NCBI RefSeq assembly: GCF_006716095.1
Contig: NZ_VFOK01000001.1
Location: 1,209,375 to 1,273,374 of the forward strand
Reading direction: 5' to 3'
DNA length: 64,000 bases
Origin: Barrientosiimonas humi
GTDB taxonomy: Bacteria > Actinomycetota > Actinomycetes > Actinomycetales > Dermatophilaceae
The notes under the pieces were generated by a model. It did no database searches. It was not told where the DNA came from and saw nothing but the letters and a program-made list of their open reading frames with translations. Below are positions 1 to 6,641 of the stretch, piece by piece. The stretch's first letter is position 1; each line of letters starts with the position of its first letter. A program made the position numbers and the translations under genes.

Positions 1-877
1 CGCCGGGCCGGAACTCACCGACGGTGCCGGCCACGCTGACCGCGTCGCCCACGGCGACGGTCGGTGCGGAGCGGGTGTAGACGTACAGGCCCTCGCTGGT
101 CGCGGGGTCGTCGTCGGGGGTGCTCGACTGCATCCAGAAGCCGTTGCCCGAGCGGGCGGTGACGACACCGGTGACGTCCTTGACCTGCTGGCCCTCGAGC
201 GGAGAGCGGTGGGCGGCGCCCTGGATCTGCGCGATCGTGGCGGTCGTGCCGGCCGGCGGCGGGGTGGTGCCGTCGCACACCGCCGCCGGGGCCGCCGAGC
301 TCTGCGGGGTCGGCGCGCCGGTCACGAAGTCCGAGGCGTTGTTGTCGGTGTCGACGCAGACGTCGCGGCGCGCGCTGGAGGTCGTGTTGCTCGTGCCGGC
401 GGCCGGCGCCCCCTCCGACTCCGACGCGGCGCCGTAGCCGAGGAGGTCGACGACCTGGCCGGCCGGGTTCACCACGGCCACCCGGCCGCTGCTGGAGGAC
501 ATGGGGATGGTGCCGGTGGCGTCCGGCGTCGGCAGCGGCTGCGCCGCGGTGTTGGCGCCGTCGGCCTGCTTGACGAGGTATCGCGCACCCGGGGCGATGG
601 TCCCGCTGAGCGGGGTGCGCTGCGGCGTGCTGCCGCTCGCCGACCAGTACTGCACGCTCCAGCCGGCCAGGTCGACCGGCTCGGTGCCGCGGTTGGCGAG
701 CTCGACGAAGTCCGAGCGCAGCGGGGCGCCGGAGTTGCCTCCGCCGCCGTAGACCTCGGAGACCACGAGGTTCGGCGACGCCGCGGAGGCGACGGGGGAC
801 AGGGCGATGGAGGCGATGACCGCGGAGGCGGCGGTCACGACGCCGGTCAGCCGACGTACGGCGGTGTGGCGGGGCAT
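1..877 (-). CDS. Secreted lamin-tail-domain nuclease, N-terminal part (runs off the left edge)
   Basis: An open minus-strand frame runs from ATG at 877 to base 1 with no stop, about 292 codons. The N-terminus is a signal peptide (basic MPRHTAVRRLTG, hydrophobic core, SVAS/ASA-like cleavage region near residue 35). It is followed by a lamin-tail fold (LVVSEVYGGGGNSGAP, FVELANRG, VDLAGWSVQYW) to about residue 125. After a Cys-containing segment comes an OB-like domain (IAQIQGAAHRSPLEG, VTGVVTARSGNGFWMQ, VAVGDAVSVAGTV) from about residue 205. This order is that of ExeM/NucH-type extracellular nucleases, whose endonuclease/exonuclease/phosphatase domain would lie beyond the window, so catalysis is inferred. 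A purine-rich GGAAGG about 9 bases upstream supports the start. Confidence 0.8.
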   Translation of the reverse strand, partial: MPRHTAVRRLTGVVTAASAVIASIALSPVASAASPNLVVSEVYGGGGNSGAPLRSDFVELANRGTEPVDLAGWSVQYWSASGSTPQRTPLSGTIAPGARYLVKQADGANTAAQPLPTPDATGTIPMSSSSGRVAVVNPAGQVVDLLGYGAASESEGAPAAGTSNTTSSARRDVCVDTDNNASDFVTGAPTPQSSAAPAAVCDGTTPPPAGTTATIAQIQGAAHRSPLEGQQVKDVTGVVTARSGNGFWMQSSTPDDDPATSEGLYVYTRSAPTVAVGDAVSVAGTVGEFRPG

Positions 878-921
878 GGCAGGAAGCCTTCCGAAGGGGC
901 AGGGAGCGACGGGACCTTGTG

Positions 922-927
922 ACTGTA
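922..927 (-). promoter_or_regulatory. Probable -10 box of the secreted nuclease
   Basis: TACAGT on the minus strand, about 45 bases before the ATG at 877. It would give a short leader that carries the GGAAGG ribosome site. No convincing -35 is visible. Confidence 0.4.
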
Positions 928-1006
928 TGGACGGGCGGGGCCGGCCGGGGCCGTTGCGCGGTGACGAGTCCGTGAACACCGTCCGAAACCCCTTTGACCG
1001 CACACC

Positions 1007-1032
1007 CGAGGGGAGAGGACGATCACCCCTCG
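1007..1032 (+). promoter_or_regulatory. Hairpin that pairs the ribosome site with the start of the MFS gene
   Basis: CGAGGGG (1007-1013) is perfectly complementary to CCCCTCG (1026-1032), with a 12-base loop. The left arm is part of the purine-rich ribosome-binding stretch and the right arm ends on the first base of the GTG start, so folding would hide both. It may be a translation-control hairpin or chance in GC-rich DNA. Confidence 0.3.
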
Positions 1033-2375
1033 TGCCGTGGTCCACCCGTCTGAGAGCCCTGCGGGTCGACACCACCCCGCTGCGCAGCAGCCGCGACTTC
1101 CGGCGGCTGTTCTGGGGCGGCACGATCTTCTGGTTCGGCTCGATGTTCAGCTACGTCGCGCTGCCGTTCCACCTGTACGACCTCACCGGCTCCAACTTCG
1201 CCGTCGGTGCGCTGGGCCTGGTCGAGCTGCTGCCGCTGATCGTCTTCGGGCTGTACGGCGGCGCCCTGGCCGACCATCTCGACCGGCGCGTCCTGCTGCT
1301 GGCGACCTCGCTCGCCCAGGTCGTGCTGGTCGCCGTGCTCACCTGGAACGCCTTCCTGGACGAGCCGCGGCTGTGGCTGATCTACCTGATCGGGGCGCTC
1401 CTCGCGGTCGCCTCGGCGATGCAGCGCCCGGCGCGAGAAGCGTTGCTGCAGCAGACCGTTCGGCACGACCAGCTCCCGGCGGCGACCGCGCTGAACGCCC
1501 TGGGCCGCGAGGTCGCCATGCTGGCCGGGCCGGCGCTCGCGGGCGTGCTGATCGGGCAGATCGGGGCGGCCTGGGCGTTCGCCGTCGACGGTGCCGCGCT
1601 CGGGGTCGCCGTGCTGATCCTGTGGGGCCTGTCGCCGCGGGCCCGCGGCGAGACCGGCGACGCGGCGTCGCTGCGCGGCATCGTCGAGGGGCTGCGCTAC
1701 GCCGCGTCCCGCCGCGACCTGATGGGCACCTATCTCGTCGACATCATCGCGATGGTGATGGCGATGCCGGTCGTGCTCTGGCCGGCGCTCGCCACCGACG
1801 TGCTGCAGCAGCCGGAGTGGCTGGGCGCGCTCTACACCGCCGAGGCCGTGGGGGCGCTGGTCGCGACCGCGACCTCGGGCTGGACCGCCCGGGTGCACCA
1901 CCACGGGCGCGCCGTCGTCCTCGCCGCCATGGCCTGGGGCGCCGCGATCGCGCTCGCCGGCCTGATGCCGTCGATGATCTGGGTGCTGCTGTGCCTGGTC
2001 GTCGCCGGGTCGATGGACATGCTCTCGGGCGTCTTCCGCTCGATCATCTGGAACCAGACCATCCCCGACCGGCTGCGCGGGCGACTGGCGGGCATCGAGA
2101 TGCTGTCGTACTCCCTCGGCCCGATGGCCGGCCAGGCCCGCGCAGGCCTGGTCGCCGACGCGTGGAGCGTGCGCGGGGCGATCACCTCCGGCGGCGTCGC
2201 GTGCGTCGGCATGGTGGCGCTGGCGACCGTGTGGTTGCGCGAGTTCTGGACGTACGACGCCCGCACCGACGTGCACGCCGTCACCGAGCGCGAGCGACGG
2301 GCACGGCTCGCCGCGCAGCAGCAGGGCGCGCAGGAGCAGGGCAGGCAGCCGCGAGGCACGGCCGACGCTGGCTAG
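1032..2375 (+). CDS. MFS exporter (DHA3/EntS-like)
   Basis: A predicted inner-membrane drug/siderophore-type exporter of 447 residues. The GTG start at 1032 is chosen because the conserved opening (LRSSRDFRRLFWGGTIFWFG) begins some 20 residues later and upstream in-frame codons encode unconserved low-complexity sequence. About twelve hydrophobic segments are visible. The loop-2 motif appears as GALADHLDRRVLLL, the degenerate MFS motif A (Gx3DxxGRR) typical of DHA3 proteins. The second half has GSMDMLSGVFRSIIWNQ and PDRLRGRLAGIEML, as in the EntS/YbdA group. The tail is charged and Gln-rich. Its TAG stop is embedded in the promoter of the LigD-type polymerase gene. Substrate unknown. Confidence 0.85.
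   Translation: MPWSTRLRALRVDTTPLRSSRDFRRLFWGGTIFWFGSMFSYVALPFHLYDLTGSNFAVGALGLVELLPLIVFGLYGGALADHLDRRVLLLATSLAQVVLVAVLTWNAFLDEPRLWLIYLIGALLAVASAMQRPAREALLQQTVRHDQLPAATALNALGREVAMLAGPALAGVLIGQIGAAWAFAVDGAALGVAVLILWGLSPRARGETGDAASLRGIVEGLRYAASRRDLMGTYLVDIIAMVMAMPVVLWPALATDVLQQPEWLGALYTAEAVGALVATATSGWTARVHHHGRAVVLAAMAWGAAIALAGLMPSMIWVLLCLVVAGSMDMLSGVFRSIIWNQTIPDRLRGRLAGIEMLSYSLGPMAGQARAGLVADAWSVRGAITSGGVACVGMVALATVWLREFWTYDARTDVHAVTERERRARLAAQQQGAQEQGRQPRGTADAG
1437..1463 (+). repeat. In-frame palindromic element, site 1 (in MFS gene)
   Basis: Codons GAA GCG TTG CTG CAG CAG, then ACC GTT CGG, encoding REALLQQTVR. The centre TGCTGCAGCA is a perfect palindrome, with GAA/TTC-like flanks. Confidence 0.5.
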
Positions 2376-2378
2376 AGT
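2373..2378 (+). promoter_or_regulatory. Leaderless -10 box fused to the upstream stop codon
   Basis: TAGAGT ends 7 bases before ATG 2386. Its first three bases are the TAG stop of the MFS gene. Confidence 0.55.
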
Positions 2379-2385
2379 GCGCGCC

Positions 2386-3444
2386 ATGAGCCCGGCGAAG
2401 GCGCAGGTCCTGCAGGTCCCCGGCCCCGAGGGCGAGCGCGAGGTGCGGGTGTCCAGCCCCGACCGCGTGCTGTGGCCGCAGGAGGGCATCACCAAGCTCG
2501 ACCTGGCGCAGTACGTCGTCGACGTGGCCGAGCCGTTCCTGCGGGCCAACGGCGACAGACCCGTTGCGCTGCAACGGTTCCCGACGGGCATCGACGGGGA
2601 GGAGTTCTTCTCCAAGAACCCGCCGCGCGGGGTCCCCGACTACACGCGCACGACGATGTGCACCTATCCCTCGGGTCGCCGGCACCCGCAGCTGGTGATC
2701 GACGAGATCGCCTCGGCGGTGTGGATGGTGCAGATGAACACCATCACCTTCCACCCGTGGCCGATGCGCGCCGACGACAACGACCGCCCCGACGAGGTGC
2801 GCATCGACCTCGACCCGCAGCCCGGGCGCGGTTTCGCCGACGCCGTCGAGGCGGCGCTGCTGCTGCGCGAGGTGATGACCGACGTCGGGCTCACGCCCTG
2901 GGTGAAGACCTCGGGCAACCGCGGTGTGCACGTCTACGCGCGCATCGAGCGCGACCGGGAGATCCTCGACGTGCGGCACGGCGTCATCGGCATCGCGCGC
3001 GAGCTGGAGCGGCGCGACCCCGACCTGGTGACGACGGCGTGGTGGAAGGAGGAGCGCGGCGAGCGGGTGTTCGTCGACTTCAACCAGATGAGCCGCGACC
3101 GCACGATCGCCGGCGCCTACTCACCGCGTCCGCGGCCCGGTGCGCCCGTCTCGATGCCGGTCTCGTGGGACCGGCTGCGCGACGTCGCGCCGGGCGACTT
3201 CACCGTGCGCACGGTGCCCGGCATCGTGGCCGACGAGGGCGACGCCTGGGCCGGCGCGGACGACGCAGCCGGCAGCATCGACGGCGCAATGGCGTTGTGG
3301 GACAAGGACGTTCAGGAGCGAGGCCTGGGTGAGCTGTCCTTCCCGCCGGACTACCCGAAGATGCCGGGCGAGCCGCCGCGCGTGCAGCCGAGCAAGAAGG
3401 TCGCCAAGCACTGGGACGAGAGCGGCAACCGGGTGGAGAAGTAG
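2386..3444 (+). CDS. LigD-type NHEJ polymerase/primase domain protein (stand-alone)
   Basis: A 352-residue protein that is only the polymerase (archaeo-eukaryotic primase-like) domain of bacterial LigD. It adds (ribo)nucleotides at double-strand-break ends. Visible are the metal-binding RIDLDPQPG (about residues 139-147, two Asp), KTSGNRGVHVYAR (about 174-186, the family's SG-x-x-G-x-H-V motif) and VDFNQMSRDRTIAGAYSPR (from about 230). ATG 2386 is preferred over GTG 2377 because the latter lies inside the -10 box. No ligase or phosphoesterase domain is attached. A separate ligase gene faces it tail-to-tail 6 bp away. No Ku gene is in the window. Confidence 0.9.
   Translation: MSPAKAQVLQVPGPEGEREVRVSSPDRVLWPQEGITKLDLAQYVVDVAEPFLRANGDRPVALQRFPTGIDGEEFFSKNPPRGVPDYTRTTMCTYPSGRRHPQLVIDEIASAVWMVQMNTITFHPWPMRADDNDRPDEVRIDLDPQPGRGFADAVEAALLLREVMTDVGLTPWVKTSGNRGVHVYARIERDREILDVRHGVIGIARELERRDPDLVTTAWWKEERGERVFVDFNQMSRDRTIAGAYSPRPRPGAPVSMPVSWDRLRDVAPGDFTVRTVPGIVADEGDAWAGADDAAGSIDGAMALWDKDVQERGLGELSFPPDYPKMPGEPPRVQPSKKVAKHWDESGNRVEK
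2557..2583 (+). repeat. In-frame palindromic element, site 2 (in LigD-Pol gene)
   Basis: Codons AGA CCC GTT GCG CTG CAA, then CGG TTC CCG (RPVALQRFP). Arms CCGTTGC and GCAACGG are perfect around a 3-base loop. Confidence 0.55.
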
Positions 3445-3450
3445 TCGCGC

Positions 3451-4518
3451 CTACTCCGCGAGCACCGCGTCCAGGTCGTACGCCGGCGCCCGCTCGACCT
3501 GCTCGAGCAGGCACGACTCCGGGTCGCGGTCGGGGCGCCACCGCAGGAAGCCGACGGCGTGCCGGAAGCGCGACCCCTCGAGCTGGTCGAACTTCACCTC
3601 GACCACCCGCTCGGGCCGCAGCCGCACGAACGACACGTCCTTGCTCGCGCTGAACCGCGACCGGTCGGTCTCGCCCGTGACGGCCTCGCCGCCGTCGTCG
3701 CGCACCACCAGGTCGGCGAGCTCGTCGATCAGCTCGCGTCGGCGCTTCATGGTGAACGCGGAGATCCCGCCGACGCCGCGCAGCCGGCCTGCGTCGTCGT
3801 ACATCCCGAGCAGGATCGAGCCGACGCCCTCGCCGCTCTTGTGGATCCGGTATCCGATCGCGACGGCCTCGGCGGTGCGCGAGTGCTTGATCTTCAGCAT
3901 GGTCCGCCTGCCCGGTTCGTACGTCCCGTCGAGCGGCTTGGCGATCACGCCGTCCAGCCCGGCGCCCTCGAAGCGGGTGAACCAGTCCTGCGCGACGTCG
4001 GCGTCGCCGGTGACCCGGGTGACGTGGAACGGTGCGTCGCCGAGGTCGGACAGTGCCGCGAGCAGCGCGGCACGCCGGTCGCGGAACGGACGGTCGAGGA
4101 GCGACTCGTCACCGAGGGCCAGCGCGTCGAAGAAGATGACCTCGGCGGGGGTCTCCTGCGACAGCCTGGTGACCCGCGACTCGGCCGGGTGGATGCGCTG
4201 ACCGAGAGCCTCGAAGTCGAGCCGCTGGGAGCCGGGTTCGCCTGAGCGCACGACGATCTCGCCGTCCAGCGCGCACTTCTCGGGCAGGTGCTCGCGGGCC
4301 GCGTCGACCAGCTCGGGGAAGTAGCGGGTGAGCGGCTTGGACCCCCGGGAGGCCAGCTCGACCTCGTCGCCGTCGCGCAGCAGCACGACCCGGAAGCCGT
4401 CCCACTTCGGCTCGTACGACAGCCCGCCCGGCACGCTGTCTGCGGCCGGCACCCCCGTGGTCGCCTTCGCGAGCATGGGCGTGACGGGCAGTTCGATCGG
4501 CAGGCGCATGCGGCTCAT
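3451..4518 (-). CDS. ATP-dependent DNA ligase (LigD ligase domain / LigC type)
   Basis: A 355-residue stand-alone ATP-dependent DNA ligase. Motif I is EPKWDGFR with the adenylated Lys at 38, motif III region LDGEIVV near 84-90, motif IV GLDGVIAKPLDG and motif V MLKIKHSRTAEAV. A C-terminal OB-fold ends with RFRHAVGFLRWRPD. Length and order match mycobacterial LigC or the ligase module of LigD; the downstream polymerase-domain neighbour favours a split LigD function. The start is ATG 4518; an alternative in-frame ATG lies three codons later. It converges on the polymerase gene, so the two are transcribed separately. Confidence 0.9.
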   Translation of the reverse strand: MSRMRLPIELPVTPMLAKATTGVPAADSVPGGLSYEPKWDGFRVVLLRDGDEVELASRGSKPLTRYFPELVDAAREHLPEKCALDGEIVVRSGEPGSQRLDFEALGQRIHPAESRVTRLSQETPAEVIFFDALALGDESLLDRPFRDRRAALLAALSDLGDAPFHVTRVTGDADVAQDWFTRFEGAGLDGVIAKPLDGTYEPGRRTMLKIKHSRTAEAVAIGYRIHKSGEGVGSILLGMYDDAGRLRGVGGISAFTMKRRRELIDELADLVVRDDGGEAVTGETDRSRFSASKDVSFVRLRPERVVEVKFDQLEGSRFRHAVGFLRWRPDRDPESCLLEQVERAPAYDLDAVLAE

Positions 4519-4532
4519 TCTGACCTGAGACG

Positions 4533-5762
4533 ATGCCGCCTGTGACGAACAGGGGAGCAGCTCGCATCGTGGCCGCCGCGACGTCGGTGGTCGGCGGTCT
4601 CGCCGCGGTCACCGGCCTGGCGTCGGTGGGTGCCGCGTCGTACTTCGCCCGCCGCGTGGTGACGCCCGAGAGCGAGCGGCCCGACGACGCCCTGGTGACG
4701 GCGCTCGACCGCGCGGCCGACCCGCCCACCGTGACCTTCCGCGCCGACGAGTGGTCGACCGCGCCGGGGCGGTACGGCCTGTGGTTCGCCGCCGACACCG
4801 GTCACGCGCGCATCGGCGACGTGCTGTCCCGCGACGACGACCGGGGCGAGGTCACCCGTGAGCTGCACGGCGTCGACCAGGGCGACCTGGCGCCCGGGCC
4901 AGCCCGCTGGAGCGGCTACTACTTCTCCGGGCCGCCCGACCGATCGCTCGGCCTGGACCACGAGAACGTCCGGATCGCAGGCGAGCTCGGCGACAACCCC
5001 GCCTGGGTCGTGCCCGCGGGAGACGGCGAGCGCTGGGCGGTGCTGGTGCACGGGCGCGGCGCGACGCGCGAGGAGACCCTGCGCGCCGTCCCCGTCCTGC
5101 ACGAGCTCGGCATCACCGCGCTGGTCGTCAGCTACCGCAACGACACCGACGCGCCCGCGAGCCTCGACGGGCGCTACGGGCTCGGTCTGCACGAGTGGCG
5201 CGACGTCGACGCGGCGATGGCGTACGCCGTCGGCCGGGGCGCGCAGGAGCTGATCCTCTTCGGGTGGTCGATGGGCGGTGCGATCGTGCTGCAGACCCTC
5301 GAGCAGTCGCGCGGCAGCGACCGGGTGAGCCGCGTCGTGCTGGACGGGCCGGTGGTCGACTGGGCCGACGTCATCCGGCACCAGGCGGCCATCAACCGGG
5401 TGCCGCGTCCGGTGGGGGCGCTGGGGCAGATGCTGCTCGGCGGCAAGGTCGGCCGGCACCTCATCGGGCTGCACGAGCCGCTCGAGATCGGCCTCACCGA
5501 CTGGGTCGCGCGCGCCGACGAGCTGCGCCACCCGATCCTGCTGATCCACTCCCAGGACGACGGTTTCGTGCCCTACGGCCCGTCCGCGGCGCTGGCTTCG
5601 GCCCGTCCCGACCTGGTGACCTACGCCCGCTGGGAGGTCGCAGAGCACTGCCGGGAGTGGAACACCGACCCGCAGCGCTGGGAGCGGCTGGTGCACGACT
5701 ACTGCGCCGGCCCCGACCCACGTGCCGGACGCGAGGCCCTCGCGGCGGCGACCCGTCAGTAA
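4533..5762 (+). CDS. Membrane-anchored alpha/beta hydrolase
   Basis: A 409-residue protein with a hydrophobic N-terminus (residues ~9-35), likely a signal anchor, then a serine-hydrolase fold. The nucleophile elbow is LFGWSMGGAIV. The acid is probably the Asp in LIHSQDDGFVPYGPS, a typical alpha/beta-hydrolase location. The base is probably the His in VAEHCREWN near the C-terminus. The oxyanion region is VLVHGRGATREETL. The substrate cannot be inferred. A TGACCT hexamer sits 6 bases before the ATG, resembling the leaderless arrangement but with a non-consensus second base. The TAA stop doubles as part of the plsC -10. Confidence 0.8.
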   Translation: MPPVTNRGAARIVAAATSVVGGLAAVTGLASVGAASYFARRVVTPESERPDDALVTALDRAADPPTVTFRADEWSTAPGRYGLWFAADTGHARIGDVLSRDDDRGEVTRELHGVDQGDLAPGPARWSGYYFSGPPDRSLGLDHENVRIAGELGDNPAWVVPAGDGERWAVLVHGRGATREETLRAVPVLHELGITALVVSYRNDTDAPASLDGRYGLGLHEWRDVDAAMAYAVGRGAQELILFGWSMGGAIVLQTLEQSRGSDRVSRVVLDGPVVDWADVIRHQAAINRVPRPVGALGQMLLGGKVGRHLIGLHEPLEIGLTDWVARADELRHPILLIHSQDDGFVPYGPSAALASARPDLVTYARWEVAEHCREWNTDPQRWERLVHDYCAGPDPRAGREALAAATRQ

Positions 5763-5765
5763 CCT
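5760..5765 (+). promoter_or_regulatory. Leaderless -10 box fused to the upstream stop codon
   Basis: TAACCT ends 7 bases before ATG 5773. TAA is the stop of the hydrolase gene. Confidence 0.5.
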
Positions 5766-5772
5766 GAGCCGC

Positions 5773-6537
5773 ATGGAACCCGTCTACACGCCCGTCATCG
5801 GGTTCGCCCTCACGGTCTTCCGCGCGCAGGGACTGCGCTTCACGATCACCGGCAGCGAGAACGTCCCGCGCCAGGGTGGCGGTGTGGTCGTCATGAACCA
5901 CCTGTCCTACTTCGACTACGCCTACGCCGGCCTGCCCGCGCGCGAGCAGGGTCGGATCGTGCGCTGGATGGCGAAGAAGGAGATCTTCGACAACCCGGTG
6001 ATGGGGCCGCTGATGCGCGGCATGAAGCACATCCGCGTCGACCGCAAGGCCGGCGTCGGCGCCTACCAGGAGGCGGTGTCGGCACTGCGCCGCGGCGAGC
6101 TGGTCGGGGTGTTCCCCGAGACGACGATCTCGCGGTCGCTGGAGCTGCGCGAGTTCAAGACCGGCGCCGTGCGCATGGCACTGGAGGCGGACGTCCCCAT
6201 GATCCCGGTCGTCGCCTTCGGCAACCATCGCGTCTGGACCAAGGACCAGCCCAAGCGCCTCGGCCGCAGCAACGTGCCGATCCACATGGACGTCGGCACG
6301 CCCATCCACGTGCCCGAGGGCGCCAACGCGGTCGAGGAGACCCACCAGCTGCGCGAGACGATGACCGCCATGCTGCACCGGCTGCAGGAGGCCTACCCGC
6401 CGCTCGGACCCGACGAGCAGGGGTACGTCCCCGCTCGCCTCGGCGGCAGCGCCCCCACCCCCGAGCGGGCCAAGGAGCTGGAGGCGCAGGAAGCGCAGCG
6501 CCGCGCAGCGAAGCGCAAGCCGGTCGAGCAGCCGTAG
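5773..6537 (+). CDS. 1-acyl-sn-glycerol-3-phosphate acyltransferase (PlsC family)
   Basis: A 254-residue phospholipid acyltransferase that would acylate lysophosphatidic acid at the membrane. The catalytic HX4D is NHLSYFD (about residue 41), with FPETTISRSL as the FPEGTRS-equivalent block and VPMIPVVAFG as motif IV. ATG 5773 is chosen over earlier in-frame starts because conserved sequence begins MEPVYTPVIG and a -10 box lies just upstream. The last codons (KPVEQP then stop) fall inside the first copy of a 25-bp tandem repeat, so the C-terminus has been rewritten by the repeat. Confidence 0.85.
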   Translation: MEPVYTPVIGFALTVFRAQGLRFTITGSENVPRQGGGVVVMNHLSYFDYAYAGLPAREQGRIVRWMAKKEIFDNPVMGPLMRGMKHIRVDRKAGVGAYQEAVSALRRGELVGVFPETTISRSLELREFKTGAVRMALEADVPMIPVVAFGNHRVWTKDQPKRLGRSNVPIHMDVGTPIHVPEGANAVEETHQLRETMTAMLHRLQEAYPPLGPDEQGYVPARLGGSAPTPERAKELEAQEAQRRAAKRKPVEQP

Positions 6538-6612
6538 GCCCAAGCCGGTCGAGTAGCCGTAGGCCCAAGCCGGTCGAGTAGCCGCGAGGGACGAGCGGCG
6601 TATCGAGACCCC
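6516..6612 (+). repeat. 25-bp tandem repeat leading into a REP-like inverted repeat
   Basis: The unit CAAGCCGGTCGAG(C/T)AG plus CCGTAGGCC occurs at 6516-6540 and 6541-6565, and begins again at 6566. The third copy continues into an imperfect inverted repeat, GGTCGAGTAG (6572) to GTATCGAGACC (ending 6610). A second copy of the inverted repeat is at 34896-34930. The first unit overlaps the plsC stop. Confidence 0.75.
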
Positions 6613-6628
6613 TGTCAGACCCGTCACC

Positions 6629-6634
6629 TACCGT
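6629..6634 (+). promoter_or_regulatory. Leaderless -10 box of recQ-like gene
   Basis: TACCGT ends 7 bases before ATG 6642. Confidence 0.5.
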
Positions 6635-6641
6635 GCCTGGC

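Noticed and set aside
807-1031. 75-codon N-terminal extension of the MFS exporter
   Set aside because: Low-complexity sequence overlapping the nuclease gene promoter; conserved sequence starts after GTG 1032.
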